Part shown: positions 1-9,298 of the stretch, piece by piece
Position numbering within the stretch: position 1 is the stretch's first letter
How the letters are laid out: every line of letters begins with the position of its first letter
Origin: Flavobacteriales bacterium
GTDB taxonomy: Bacteria; Bacteroidota; Bacteroidia; Flavobacteriales_E; Vicingaceae
DNA: 61,781 nucleotides
Reading direction: 5' to 3'
Assembly: GCA_905339165.1 (NCBI GenBank)
Contig: CAJPFH010000007.1
Coordinates: forward strand, 1 to 61,781
Notes under the pieces: model-generated
The model's input: only the letters and a program-made list of their open reading frames with translations
Told to the model about the DNA's origin: nothing
Database searches by the model: none
Made by a program: the position numbers and the translations under genes

Positions 1-76
1 CCCATCGTAATTTCTCCAATGTTTTCAAGCATTTTGCCTGAGTAGGGTACTTTTTTTGTATAGTAAGTAAATTCAT
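1..76 (-). CDS. IS1595-family transposase, N-terminal fragment cut by window edge
   Basis: An ATG on the minus strand at 76 opens a frame that runs off the left edge after 25 codons. The peptide contains YPTQAKCLKTLEKLRW, which resembles the start of the zinc-ribbon region of IS1595/ISXO2 transposases (a 'FPTeeaC..yLe.lRW' pattern directly before the CPxC zinc knuckle). Only the N-terminus is visible, so I cannot tell whether the element is intact, and I found no terminal inverted repeat in the roughly 130 bases between this start and the terminator at 211. The assignment rests on one short motif. Confidence 0.5.
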   Translation of the reverse strand, partial: MNLLTIQKKYPTQAKCLKTLEKLRW

Positions 77-210
77 TAGTTTCGCTTTTAAAATCAGGTA
101 GTTAATCTACTATAAAATCCTTTGTAGGGATAGGAACGTAAAGTTTTGTTACCAATAAAGTCGTTAAAATCACTCTACACTTGAAAAATTTTGTTCGCTT
201 TTAACAACAA

Positions 211-238
211 AAAAGCCTTTCAATTGAAAGGCTTTTTT
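211..238. terminator. Hairpin terminator downstream of tRNA-Phe
   Basis: A self-complementary stem (AAAAGCCTTTC / GAAAGGCTTTT) has A-runs on one side and T-runs on the other, so it could work in both directions. It lies directly 3' of the leftward tRNA-Phe gene. Confidence 0.8.
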
Positions 239-242
239 GTTG

Positions 243-315
243 TGGTGCGGGAGGGAATCGAACCCCCGACACAAGGATTTTCAGTCCTTTGCTCTACCGA
301 CTGAGCTACCGCACC
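243..315 (-). tRNA. tRNA-Phe (GAA)
   Basis: The reverse strand folds into a standard cloverleaf: acceptor GGTGCGG pairs with CCGCACC, D stem GCTC/GAGC, anticodon stem AAGGA/TCCTT around loop CTGAAAA (anticodon GAA), and T arm GGGGG-TTCGATT-CCCTC. The discriminator base is A and the CCA tail is not encoded. A good −7 box lies just upstream and a hairpin terminator just downstream, so it looks like a single-gene unit. Confidence 0.97.
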
Positions 316-333
316 TCGTTTTTTAATGGTCGG

Positions 334-341
334 CAAAGATA
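334..341 (-). promoter_or_regulatory. −7 box TATCTTTG of the tRNA-Phe promoter
   Basis: TATCTTTG matches the Bacteroidota TAnnTTTG consensus and sits 18 bases before the tRNA 5' end. The identical octamer precedes tRNA-Ala at 9157-9164. Confidence 0.7.
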
Positions 342-424
342 AAATAATTTTGTAATACCGCACATCATTTTTTACATTCCTTCTAAACTTCCTGCAAATC
401 CTTAATTTAGCAACCTCTTTACTT

Positions 425-1150
425 ATGATATTAATTGTAGACATCGGGAATACTAAAACCAAATTGGTTTGGTTCAAAAACAACAAGCCTTTCCAATCGG
501 CAGCTTTTATCAATACAAATTTTCGCGAATTTTCCGCCCAAACCCGTCAATACCCTTTTACATCAGGTATTATTTCCAGTGTAAAACCCGTTTCAGTATC
601 TTACAAAAAGTGGGCAAAGAAAAATCATCTTTTTTTTCTTTCGCATAACAGCGAATTGCCCATTAAAAATTTATATTTAACTCCCCACACGCTGGGCAAC
701 GACCGATTAGCCGCAGTGATGGGTGCACAAGAACTCTATCCTCAAAAAAATATTTTAATAATAGATGCGGGTACCTGTATTACCTACGATATCCTTACAG
801 CAAAAAAAGAGTATTTAGGCGGGGCTATCTCACCTGGTATTTATTTGCGGTTAAAAGCCTTGCACACTTTTACAGGTAAGCTCCCTCTTGTAAACGCAAA
901 ACATAAAATATACAACCTTACGGGAAATAATACACAATCTTCTATATTATCGGGCGTTTATAATGGCACTATTTCCGAAATAGACTCCATGATTAATAAA
1001 TACCATTCGGTTTATAAAAATTTAACAGTGATATTAACCGGTGGCGATGCTCCCTACTTTGAAAAAGCTTTAAAAAATCGCATCTTTGCCCGCCCCGAAT
1101 TAGTAATTACGGGTTTATATAAAATTTTTACACTGAATAATGGCAAATAA
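425..1150 (+). CDS. coaX: Type III pantothenate kinase
   Basis: CoaX phosphorylates pantothenate, the first committed step of coenzyme A synthesis, in the cytosol. The 241-residue protein shows the ASKHA-fold signatures of the type III family: phosphate loop DIGNTKTK (residues 6-13), GNDR (91-94), DAGTCITYD (114-122) and LGGAISPG (131-138). Length is near the usual 240-260. The start is the first ATG after a −7-like TAATTTAG at 403-410. It overlaps the next gene by 11 bases, so it is probably the first gene of the operon running to the CorC-type gene at 4564. Confidence 0.95.
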   Translation: MILIVDIGNTKTKLVWFKNNKPFQSAAFINTNFREFSAQTRQYPFTSGIISSVKPVSVSYKKWAKKNHLFFLSHNSELPIKNLYLTPHTLGNDRLAAVMGAQELYPQKNILIIDAGTCITYDILTAKKEYLGGAISPGIYLRLKALHTFTGKLPLVNAKHKIYNLTGNNTQSSILSGVYNGTISEIDSMINKYHSVYKNLTVILTGGDAPYFEKALKNRIFARPELVITGLYKIFTLNNGK

Positions 1151-2441
1151 TTTTTATCGCAGAATTTTAATATTGGCCGCATTTGTCCTTATATCTGGCG
1201 TTTTACAATCCCAAACTATTACTGATTCTCCTTATAGCCGATACGGTATTGGAGAAGTAAACTCTATGGCTTTTGTTCCGCAATATGCTATGGGCGGAAC
1301 AGGAATTGCCTTGCGTTCTCCTTTTATGATTAACGTATTAAACCCTGCCTCCTACTCCTCTATGAAACTCACTACCTTCGATGTAGGAATGAGCACTAAA
1401 AATGTTTTCTTTTCGGCCGATACCCAACAACTTTATACCAACAAAACATACATGAACCATATGGCCTTAGGTACTCCCATTACAAAATGGTGGGGAATGG
1501 CCTTTGGACTAATGCCTTTCAGTGGTATGGGATACAACTACACTCTAAACGATTCTTTGGCCTACATTGGTAATGTAGATTATTATTACAAAGGAAATGG
1601 GGGTATTAATAAAGCCTTTCTAGGAAACAGCTTCTTCATAAAAGCCGATTCGCTAAATCATTTTAGTGTTGGCTTTAATGTGAGTTACTTATTTGGCGAA
1701 TTGTTTCAGGAAAGAAAAATGGTTTTTAAAGACGTAAGCAATGTATTCAATACTTGGGTTATTGAATCAAATGCGGCAGCCGATTTTAATTTCGATTTTG
1801 GCATACAATACATTCACCTACTAAAAGATAACAAAAGAATAATTATAGGAGCAACATTTGCTCACCAGCAAAATATTACCAGTAGTTTAAATAAAGCCGC
1901 CATTACTTTTTCGGGAAACCCTGGTTTTGAAAAGAAAAAAGATACACTCTATTTCGATGTAGGAATTGCCAATAAACTGCAAACCCCACAATCGGTAGGC
2001 CTTGCGGCAATGTTTGAAAATACCGATAAATTAAATATTACAGGCGAAGCTCAAAAGCAATTTTGGAGCAAAACTATTTTTAATAATACCGGTAATATTA
2101 CCGATAGTTACAGAGCCGCAATGGGACTACAGTGGATACCCAACTACAACTCCTCCAAATATACAAAAACCGTACGTTACCGTATGGGAGCATGCTACAC
2201 CTCTACTTATTGGAATTTACAAAATACCACACTTACAGAGTATGGCATAACTTTTGGTTTTGGACTGCCAATACGTGTTCCAAAAAGCCAGGGTGTTATT
2301 ACCTTTCCGTTTGTAAATACCGGAATAGAACTTGGGCAAAGAGGAACCACACAAAACAAACTGATAAAAGAAAATTTTATAAATATTTATCTTAGCCTTA
2401 GTGTAAGCGATAAATGGTTTATTAAACGTAAATACGATTAA
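1140..2441 (+). CDS. Predicted outer membrane beta-barrel protein
   Basis: The 433-residue protein has a signal peptide (hydrophobic residues 8-23, likely cleavage near LQSQ). The rest is rich in alternating aromatic and polar stretches, with GMGYNYTLNDSLAYIG and MGLQWIPNYNS-type strands, as expected for an outer membrane barrel of the uncharacterised family common in Bacteroidota. It starts inside the end of coaX (ATG at 1140) and is followed after 9 bases by the TPR gene. Neighbouring lptC suggests, by context only, an envelope role. Exact function unknown. Confidence 0.75.
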   Translation: MANNFYRRILILAAFVLISGVLQSQTITDSPYSRYGIGEVNSMAFVPQYAMGGTGIALRSPFMINVLNPASYSSMKLTTFDVGMSTKNVFFSADTQQLYTNKTYMNHMALGTPITKWWGMAFGLMPFSGMGYNYTLNDSLAYIGNVDYYYKGNGGINKAFLGNSFFIKADSLNHFSVGFNVSYLFGELFQERKMVFKDVSNVFNTWVIESNAAADFNFDFGIQYIHLLKDNKRIIIGATFAHQQNITSSLNKAAITFSGNPGFEKKKDTLYFDVGIANKLQTPQSVGLAAMFENTDKLNITGEAQKQFWSKTIFNNTGNITDSYRAAMGLQWIPNYNSSKYTKTVRYRMGACYTSTYWNLQNTTLTEYGITFGFGLPIRVPKSQGVITFPFVNTGIELGQRGTTQNKLIKENFINIYLSLSVSDKWFIKRKYD

Positions 2442-2450
2442 ATTTTTAAA

Positions 2451-3758
2451 ATGATGAAAAAGAAATTAATTACCACAACAACTCTAAGCCTCTTTGCACT
2501 TGCAATAATGGCTCAAACCGGCAAATACGGTAAAACTCCTCAAGACAGCATTAAATGTGTAGAAGGCCTCTCTCTCTACAAAGATTTTGTGGGAAAAGAC
2601 GATAAAACAGCCCTCTCATACTGGCGGGTACCTTTTTCAGTATGCCCTCTATCGAGCGAAAAAATGTACCTTGACGGAATTACTATATACAGCAGTTTGG
2701 CCTCCAAAGAAAAAGATGCCACAGTACAACAAAAACTTATAGATACCCTTTTTATGGTGTACGATAAACGCATTGAAAACTTCGGAAAAGAAGGATTCGT
2801 TCGCGGAAGAAAAGGAGTAGATTTATTTAAATTTAAACCCAAAGACTTAGAAGCGGCATTTGCCGAACTTTCTAAATCTATTCAACTCCAATCTAACAAG
2901 AGTGAAGCGGCCGTGATTGCCACCTATATGCAAATCTCTGCCGAACTTGAAAAAGCCGGTAAAAGAACCAAAGAACTAGTAGTAGAAGATTATGGACTGG
3001 TTTCTGAAATCGCTGATTTTAATGTAGCGAACAACGAAAAAAACAAAGATTTTTATACCAAAGCACAAGAGAATATAGATGCCATTGCGGCACCGTACCT
3101 AAGCTGCGAGGTGCTTTCCAAATCGCTGGCCGATAAATACGAAGCCAATAAAGAAAACTTAAACTGGCTAAAAAAGAGCGAAAGTTTGCTTAGCCGTAAA
3201 AGCTGCACAGAAGCACAACCTTATTTTAAAATTGCCGAAAGCCTTTACAAATTAGAACCTAGTGCTGCGGCTGCTGCCAGTATGGCAAAAATGTATGTAG
3301 GTCAAAAACAATACAGCAAAGCCAACGATTTCTTTAAACAAGCCATAGAACAAGAAACCGACAATAATAAAAAAGCAGAATATACCCTTTACCTTGCAAA
3401 AGTTGCACTAATAAATGGGCAAGCAGAAACTGCAAAAAACTATGCACTAAAAGCAGCCGGACTTCGTTCCGGTTGGGGCGAACCTTACCTAATTATTGGT
3501 TCTGCTTATGCATCGGCTGCAGGCTCTTGTGCCCAAAACGAATGTGAAAAAGGCCTCATATATATTGCTGCGGTAGAACAGTTCGCAAAAGCAAAAGCCG
3601 TTGATGCAAGTGTTGCGGCAGATGCCAACAAAGAAATAGCTAAATACAGTAAATATTATCCAACCAATAAAGATTGCTTCTTTCATGGCATACAAGATGG
3701 CTCTTCCTACAAAATAGGCTGCTGGATTAACGAAACTGTTACTGTAAAAACACAATAA
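2451..3758 (+). CDS. Secreted tetratricopeptide-repeat protein
   Basis: A 435-residue protein with a signal peptide (LITTTTLSLFALAIMAQ). The C-terminal half holds TPR-like helical pairs (for example AAAASMAKMYVGQKQYSKA and KAEYTLYLAKVALINGQAET, about residues 255-340), followed by three cysteines (SCAQNEC, and CFF near the end) that may form periplasmic disulphides. Two ATGs lie at the start (2451 and 2454). It is in the coaX-lptC run, 2 bases before lptC. It is probably a periplasmic scaffold; the partner is unknown. Confidence 0.8.
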   Translation: MMKKKLITTTTLSLFALAIMAQTGKYGKTPQDSIKCVEGLSLYKDFVGKDDKTALSYWRVPFSVCPLSSEKMYLDGITIYSSLASKEKDATVQQKLIDTLFMVYDKRIENFGKEGFVRGRKGVDLFKFKPKDLEAAFAELSKSIQLQSNKSEAAVIATYMQISAELEKAGKRTKELVVEDYGLVSEIADFNVANNEKNKDFYTKAQENIDAIAAPYLSCEVLSKSLADKYEANKENLNWLKKSESLLSRKSCTEAQPYFKIAESLYKLEPSAAAAASMAKMYVGQKQYSKANDFFKQAIEQETDNNKKAEYTLYLAKVALINGQAETAKNYALKAAGLRSGWGEPYLIIGSAYASAAGSCAQNECEKGLIYIAAVEQFAKAKAVDASVAADANKEIAKYSKYYPTNKDCFFHGIQDGSSYKIGCWINETVTVKTQ

Positions 3759-3760
3759 AT

Positions 3761-4351
3761 TTGGCTCGCAACATCACTGCCCTTATTCTAAAAAGCATCT
3801 CCGCACTCATTATTGCAGAGATGCTTTTTGCTTGTGAAAACAAAATAGAAGATGTTGAACTTTTTTCCAATAAAGGCATTATAGCTATGGAAACTGGCGA
3901 TGAGGTAGAAATACTCTTCAGTGAAAATGGCATTATTCGCGTTAAGATGTTGGTAAAACGCATGGAAAGATATGGAGGCGACAGACCTTACATTGATATG
4001 AAAAACGGAGTTCAACTCTTTTTTTTCGACTCTGCCGGGAATACATCTTCCACACTTCAATCGGATAAAGCCATCAATTACATAAACGAAGACCGCCTCG
4101 AAGCTAGTGGAAACGTAGTGGTTACCAATAACGAAGACCAAAAAATACAAACCGAATTTTTAGTGTGGGAAGCTGATGAAAAAGATGCCGAAAAAAAAAT
4201 ATGGTCGGACAAATTTGTAACCATTACCACCAAAAACGAAATCTTAATGGGCGATGGTTTTGAAGCACGACAAGATTTTAGTAAATATAAAATAAAAAAA
4301 CTAAAAGGAACTGTTACCATAAAAGAAGAGGAAGAAGATAACGAGGACTAA
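3761..4351 (+). CDS. lptC: LPS export protein LptC, lipoprotein type
   Basis: LptC is the periplasmic bridge of the Lpt system that moves lipopolysaccharide from the inner membrane to LptA. The 196-residue product opens with a hydrophobic segment ending in LFAC (Cys25), a lipobox-like site, then shows the family's repeating beta pattern (ETGDEVEILFSENG, KMLVKRMERYG, LQSDKAINYINEDRLEASGNVVV, WSDKFVTITT). The start is a TTG at 3761, 2 bases after the TPR gene; no ATG upstream of the hydrophobic segment is in frame. It sits in the conserved coaX-ppiD neighbourhood. Confidence 0.85.
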   Translation: MARNITALILKSISALIIAEMLFACENKIEDVELFSNKGIIAMETGDEVEILFSENGIIRVKMLVKRMERYGGDRPYIDMKNGVQLFFFDSAGNTSSTLQSDKAINYINEDRLEASGNVVVTNNEDQKIQTEFLVWEADEKDAEKKIWSDKFVTITTKNEILMGDGFEARQDFSKYKIKKLKGTVTIKEEEEDNED

Positions 4352-4363
4352 CCCTACCTAAAA

Positions 4364-4564
4364 ATGAACAGATATCACTCAATAATGGAAACCGTTTGGT
4401 TGGTAATTGGAATTATTACCACTTTTATTTCCGTTTACCTTGTATATACAGCCGGAATAAAAGAAACCTGGGAATTTCTACTAATGCCCATTTTTGCATT
4501 TATTCTCTTCTTTATGCGAAGAACTTTCCGAAAACACTACGAAAAAAACAATTTTAATAAATAA
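4364..4564 (+). CDS. Small two-helix membrane protein
   Basis: A 66-residue protein with two predicted membrane spans (about residues 8-30 and 35-52) and a basic C-terminal tail (RRTFRKHYEKNNFNK). Its stop codon overlaps the ATG of the CorC-type gene, so the two are translationally coupled. The position between lptC and the CNNM-type gene suggests an accessory of one of them; the function is unknown. Confidence 0.75.
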   Translation: MNRYHSIMETVWLVIGIITTFISVYLVYTAGIKETWEFLLMPIFAFILFFMRRTFRKHYEKNNFNK

Positions 4565-5829
4565 TGGACACCTATTTAATACCTGCTTTATTCGTTAGTT
4601 TAATTTTTTCGGCTATCTTCTCGGGTCTAGAAATAGCCTTTGTAAGTGCAAACAAGTTAAAAATAGAGTTAGATAGTAAACAAGGTATGTTCTCCGCCAA
4701 AATATACTCCCGTTTTTTAAAAACACCCTCGTACTTTATCGCCACCATGTTGGTTGGAAACAACATTGCTCTCGTTATTTATGGTATTGTAATGGCAATA
4801 TTATTAGAGCCATACATCGGCAAATACATACACTCTGAAATTGTATTATTACTCGCACAAACCGGCATTTCTACCGCATTAGTACTTATTGTAGCCGAAT
4901 TTCTACCAAAAGTTTTTTTTCGCATCAACCCTAACAAAACATTAGCTTTTTTTGCCATTCCGGTATTTATTATTTATTATGCCTTGTACCCTATTGTTAT
5001 TATTTTCACAACCCTTTCGGAATTTATTCTAACTAAATTCTTTAAACAAGATAGTAGTGCTCAGGAAATTGTATTCGGTAAACTAGACCTCGGGCAGTAT
5101 ATTGAAGAGTCTACCGAAAATACAAAAGACAAAAGTACAATAGACCATGAAGTAACTATTTTCCGAAATGCCCTCGATTTCTCAAATGTTAAAGCACGCG
5201 AATGTATGGTTCCCCGTATCGATATTACAGCCGTTGAATTAAACGAAAGTATAGAAACCATCAAACAGAAATTTATAGAAACCGGTTTTTCTAAAATTTT
5301 GGTTTACCGCGATAACGTGGACAATATGATTGGATATATACATTCCTTCGAACTTTTTAAAAAGCCGGAGTCTATTAAATCTATTTTACTTCCGCTGCTT
5401 ATTGTGCCCGAATCTATGCCAGCCAGCGAAGCCCTTTCGCAGTTTATTGCTCAGCACAGAAGTATGGCTTTGGTGGTTGATGAATTTGGTGGAACTTCAG
5501 GAATTCTTACCATTGAAGATGTAATAGAACAAATTTTTGGAGAAATAGAAGACGAACACGATACCGATGAGCTTACCGAACAAAAAATTTCCGAAATTGA
5601 GTATCTTTTCTCAGCCCGCCACGAAATTAAATACCTCAACGAAAAATACCAGCTTAAACTACCCGAATCAGATGAATATGAGACACTGGCAGGACTTATT
5701 ATTCATCTCTACGAAAGCATCCCGGGAATAAACGAACGCATACTTACCCCCATTCATGAATTTACCATTAAAAAAGTTGCCGGAAACCGTATTGATTTGG
5801 TAAAACTAAAGTTTCGTGCAAAAGCGTAA
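4564..5829 (+). CDS. CNNM/CorC-family membrane protein (hemolysin C-like)
   Basis: The 421-residue protein has an N-terminal DUF21/CNNM membrane domain (three to four spans, residues 1-190, beginning with the family's IFSGLEIAFVSANKLKIEL), a CBS-domain pair (about 210-335; ARECMVPRIDITAV and LVVDEFGGTSGILTIEDVIEQIFGEI) and a C-terminal CorC_HlyC transporter-associated domain (about 345-420). Relatives are implicated in Mg2+ or other divalent cation transport, and GldE of gliding bacteria belongs here too. The gene context (lptC and ppiD, not gldD/ssb) does not point to GldE. Last gene of the coaX operon. Confidence 0.9.
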   Translation: MDTYLIPALFVSLIFSAIFSGLEIAFVSANKLKIELDSKQGMFSAKIYSRFLKTPSYFIATMLVGNNIALVIYGIVMAILLEPYIGKYIHSEIVLLLAQTGISTALVLIVAEFLPKVFFRINPNKTLAFFAIPVFIIYYALYPIVIIFTTLSEFILTKFFKQDSSAQEIVFGKLDLGQYIEESTENTKDKSTIDHEVTIFRNALDFSNVKARECMVPRIDITAVELNESIETIKQKFIETGFSKILVYRDNVDNMIGYIHSFELFKKPESIKSILLPLLIVPESMPASEALSQFIAQHRSMALVVDEFGGTSGILTIEDVIEQIFGEIEDEHDTDELTEQKISEIEYLFSARHEIKYLNEKYQLKLPESDEYETLAGLIIHLYESIPGINERILTPIHEFTIKKVAGNRIDLVKLKFRAKA

Positions 5830-5830
5830 A

Positions 5831-5838
5831 TATCTTTG
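5831..5838 (+). promoter_or_regulatory. −7 box TATCTTTG before ppiD
   Basis: A perfect TAnnTTTG match begins two bases after the stop of the CorC-type gene and would give ppiD its own transcript with a leader of about 50 bases. Confidence 0.55.
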
Positions 5839-5894
5839 TAATTTCGTTTTACTATCGTATATTCGCAACCCAATTTAAAACTTTATTTACATAA

Positions 5895-7976
5895 ATGGCT
5901 GTTATAGGTAAAATACGTGAAAAATCCACCCTCATACTTATTATTATTGGTGGAGCATTACTGGCATTTGTATTAGGCGATTTGCTAGGAAACAAAGGTT
6001 CTATGGGAGGCCCTGTAAACATTGGTGAAATAAACGGACAAGAAATTCAGGGACTCGATTTTGAAACTCGTGTATCAAAAAATATTGCCGATTATGAAGA
6101 ACGAAATTCCGTTCCTGCCACCGAAGAGGTTACTTCTTCCATACGTGATATGGTATGGAATCAATTGCTCATTGATTATATCGTAAAAAAAGAAATAGAA
6201 AAACTAGGCATTGAAGTTAGCCCCGAGGAATTGTTCGATATGGTTCGTGGAAATGACCCACACCCGCAGGTTCGTCAAGCCTTCTCTAACCCACAAACCG
6301 GGCAATTTAACCCCGATGATGTTATTCGCTACCTTAAAACCATGGACCAAGACCCTAGCGGAAAAGCAAAAAACCAATGGATTCAATTTGAAAAAAGCAT
6401 TAAAGAAGAGCGTCTGCAAGCCAAATACTACAATCTTATTAAAAAGGGGTTATACCCAACCCTTACCGAAGCAAAACGATATTATTCCGATGCCTCTAAA
6501 ATGTTCAATGTTCGTTTTGTTGCTAAACGTTATGCCACTCTAATCGACAGCACCATAGAAGTTTCCGACAAAGAACTAAAAGCCTACTACACAGAAAACA
6601 TTAAAAAATATCAGCAGGAAGAGCCCATACGGGAAATTAAATACGTTACCTACCAAATACTTCCCTCAGAAAACGATAAACAGGAAACCGAAAAATGGTT
6701 TAAAGAAAAAATAGAAGAATTTACAGCGTCTACCGATGACTCTCTTTTCCTTGCTGCTAACTCCGATGGTACCCCCACCTTTACCTACTTTGCTAAAGCA
6801 AGCGGCCTACCCGACCGTTTAGATACCGTAGTGTTTAATATGGAAAAAGGACAGGTATTTGGTCCTTACGTTGAATTTAACACATATAAAGCTTCTAAAA
6901 TTATAGACTTTAAACTTAGCCCTGATTCTGTTAAAGCCAGACACATACTCATTAACATAGAAGGAGATACCGCACGCGCAGTGGCACTTGTAGACAGTTT
7001 AAAAAGTTTAGTGGTAAGTAAAAAAAGGAAATTCGAGGATCTAGCCAAAGAATTTTCTAAGGACTTTGGTTCCGCCCAAGAAGGCGGCAGCTTGGGTTGG
7101 TTTAAAGAAGGCGTTATGGTTCCGCCATTTAACGATGCCTGCTTTAAAGGAAAAAAAGGAGATTTACCCATTGTTACCTCTCAATTCGGAATACACTTTA
7201 TAGAAATCTTGGACAAAGGGATAGAATCTAAAAAAGTGCAGTTAGCCACTTTAGAAAGAAAAATTGAACCTAGTGGAGCTACTTTCGATAAATATTTTAA
7301 CGATGCTACCGCCTTTTCCATTAAATACAATTCGGCCGAAACTTTTGTAAAAGGAGCCGAAGAAAACGGATTAAATTTACGCTCTCAAGAACTAAAACAA
7401 GCCGATCGGTTTGTAGCCGATTTAGAATCGCCAAGGGAACTGATTCGATGGGCTTTTAGCGGAAAAGTAAACGAAATTTCAGACCCTTTTCGGTTTGGAG
7501 AAAAATTTGTGGTAGCTTGCATCACAGATGCTAAAGAAAAAGGAGATATTCCTTTTGAAAAAGTGAAAGACAATGTAACGGTTGAAGTACGTAAGAACAA
7601 AAAAGCCGAACAGTTTATTAAAGAATTGAGTAGTGCTTCCAATATAGATGAACTATCACAAAAATTAAACCTACCCCTCGAAAGAGGAGATAATATCAGC
7701 TTCTCATCCTTTTCGGTGCCAGGTATGGGCAGAGAACCTTATGTGGTAGGAAAACTTACCACTCTTAAAAAAGGTCAAATGAGTATTCCGATTAAGGGCG
7801 ACCAAGGAGTATATGTTGTATATATAGAAAATATAATAGAAGCCCCGGAAGTTTCCGATTATTCAGGTTATAAAACAAGTATTAAACAAAGTTGGGCATC
7901 TCGTGTGAATAATGAAGTATTCGAAGCCCTTAAAGAAAATGCAAACATAATAGACGATAGAGCCAAATTCTATTAA
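5895..7976 (+). CDS. ppiD: PpiD/SurA-type periplasmic peptidyl-prolyl isomerase
   Basis: PpiD-like proteins are inner-membrane-anchored chaperones that help fold exported proteins. The 693-residue protein has one N-terminal membrane span (about residues 12-30), a SurA-like helical domain (40-230), a parvulin domain (about 345-445; KARHILINIEGD, FSKDFGSAQEGGSLGWFKEG, FGIHFIEILD) and a second, degenerate parvulin-like segment at the C-terminus. Length is usual for Bacteroidota. It is followed by a strong terminator and so closes the envelope gene cluster. Confidence 0.92.
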   Translation: MAVIGKIREKSTLILIIIGGALLAFVLGDLLGNKGSMGGPVNIGEINGQEIQGLDFETRVSKNIADYEERNSVPATEEVTSSIRDMVWNQLLIDYIVKKEIEKLGIEVSPEELFDMVRGNDPHPQVRQAFSNPQTGQFNPDDVIRYLKTMDQDPSGKAKNQWIQFEKSIKEERLQAKYYNLIKKGLYPTLTEAKRYYSDASKMFNVRFVAKRYATLIDSTIEVSDKELKAYYTENIKKYQQEEPIREIKYVTYQILPSENDKQETEKWFKEKIEEFTASTDDSLFLAANSDGTPTFTYFAKASGLPDRLDTVVFNMEKGQVFGPYVEFNTYKASKIIDFKLSPDSVKARHILINIEGDTARAVALVDSLKSLVVSKKRKFEDLAKEFSKDFGSAQEGGSLGWFKEGVMVPPFNDACFKGKKGDLPIVTSQFGIHFIEILDKGIESKKVQLATLERKIEPSGATFDKYFNDATAFSIKYNSAETFVKGAEENGLNLRSQELKQADRFVADLESPRELIRWAFSGKVNEISDPFRFGEKFVVACITDAKEKGDIPFEKVKDNVTVEVRKNKKAEQFIKELSSASNIDELSQKLNLPLERGDNISFSSFSVPGMGREPYVVGKLTTLKKGQMSIPIKGDQGVYVVYIENIIEAPEVSDYSGYKTSIKQSWASRVNNEVFEALKENANIIDDRAKFY

Positions 7977-7994
7977 TCGTTAAGTTGAATTTAC

Positions 7995-8026
7995 AAAAAA
8001 CCTTCCCTAAACACGGAAGGTTTTTT
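7995..8026. terminator. Hairpin terminator after ppiD
   Basis: Stem AAAAAACCTTCC / GGAAGGTTTTTT with an 8-base loop and a 7-T run lies 18 bases after the ppiD stop. It lies between ppiD and a convergent gene and could serve both strands. Confidence 0.85.
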
Positions 8027-8069
8027 TGTTTTGTTCTACCATAAAATACAACCAAAAACAAAAATGTAT

Positions 8070-8906
8070 TTAACACCCCATGCTTGTATGTATTCCAACT
8101 GGCACTAATAGACCGTCTTTATCGGCTGGTTTCGATAAATATAAAGTAGGAGAGGAAACATTATAATGTCGAGAGGTATTAATGATTAAGTCCAATAGGT
8201 TGTCTCCATCTATATCACCCGCAAAAAGCAAATAAGTCATCTGGTTATTAAAATTAGGTTGTGCAACTAGAAGACTTTTTTTAACTCTCCCATTTTTGTT
8301 TGCCGAAATGTATAGTTTATAATTCCAAACTTCAAAAAAATCAGCAGAATACTCGGGTTTCCTTTTTCCACCGGTTGCGGTTATTTCATAATACACAGCC
8401 TTATACCAAAATTTCAACGTATCACCCGGGTAAATATAGTCTTTTGCAAGATTTACTTTTTGAACTTTTCTTTTTTTAGTGTAAGAATTTTTTACAAACA
8501 AAAGGGTGCAGTTATCCGGATTATTAGCAATAACCTCGCTACCTGTTTTTTCATTATCCGAATCAAAAATAGGGTCATAAACTTTTCGTAGTTTAATTTC
8601 CGTCTTCGAAATATACCAACCTTTTTTTCCATTAAATAATCCCCACCAAACTTCATTCTCTGCATTTTTCCAAACCTCGTTGCCATGAAAAGTACTCTGA
8701 GGTAGTATTTTTATTGTATACCCTTTTTCCTTTGGAAAAACCAGCGTATCGTAAACAATAGTGTCTGTGTTGTTTTTAGCATACCCTACATTGTTTTTAT
8801 CGCTTGTAATCGTTGTCTGCTTGTTACGTTTTCTTTGAAACTTTAAATCATAACTAGCAGAAAGCCCTATAAAAGCAAAAGCGAATAAAACCAACGTATT
8901 TTTCAA
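8070..8906 (-). CDS. Secreted protein of unknown function with SH3-like and FG-GAP-like segments
   Basis: The 278-residue protein has a signal peptide (LVLFAFAFIGLSASY). A stretch around residues 60-110 (VWWGLFNGKKGWYISKTEIKL) looks like an SH3b-type fold, and LLFAGDIDGDNLLDLIINTS near residue 232 resembles one calcium-binding FG-GAP/VCBS blade. I recognise no enzyme motif. It is transcribed alone, towards ppiD. It may be an envelope lipid- or peptidoglycan-associated protein; that is a guess from the SH3-like part only. Confidence 0.65.
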   Translation of the reverse strand: MKNTLVLFAFAFIGLSASYDLKFQRKRNKQTTITSDKNNVGYAKNNTDTIVYDTLVFPKEKGYTIKILPQSTFHGNEVWKNAENEVWWGLFNGKKGWYISKTEIKLRKVYDPIFDSDNEKTGSEVIANNPDNCTLLFVKNSYTKKRKVQKVNLAKDYIYPGDTLKFWYKAVYYEITATGGKRKPEYSADFFEVWNYKLYISANKNGRVKKSLLVAQPNFNNQMTYLLFAGDIDGDNLLDLIINTSRHYNVSSPTLYLSKPADKDGLLVPVGIHTSMGC

Positions 8907-9068
8907 TAGTGTATTTTTAGGTAAACAGAAAATCGAACCCCGTTTTAAAAAATTGAAATCCTTGCAACATAGGGCTATTTATAGAAAAAATCAAGCTCAT
9001 TTAAATTAAAGCCCCCCCCGAAATGAAAGAAAATGATTGCTCAACATTCATCTTCTTTTTTTAATTCT

Positions 9069-9146
<78 letters not shown>

Positions 9147-9156
9147 TTTATGAGGA

Positions 9157-9164
9157 CAAAGATA
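9157..9164 (-). promoter_or_regulatory. −7 box TATCTTTG of the tRNA-Ala promoter
   Basis: Same octamer as before tRNA-Phe, 12 bases upstream of the tRNA 5' end on the minus strand. Confidence 0.7.
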
Positions 9165-9298
9165 TTAATTATTTATTCAAATCTATTAGGTTAGAAACAA
9201 TTAAACCGCAAAAAAAATATTTGCATTCATTCCGTCCATAAACATAGGAATATCTGTTGCGGTTTACCCCTATGGGGAGGTGCTAATTATTTTTTATT

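Noticed and set aside
220-513. 97-codon open frame on the minus strand near the left edge
   Set aside because: It runs through tRNA-Phe and the start of coaX; it is an accident of the tRNA sequence.
4564-5829. Specific call as GldE
   Set aside because: The domain order fits, but the neighbours are lptC and ppiD, not gldD or ssb; the general CNNM/CorC call is safer.
9012-9019. Run of eight C as a possible phase-variation tract
   Set aside because: It lies between tRNA-Ala and a gene start with no promoter elements around it, so no switchable reading frame or promoter spacing is evident.
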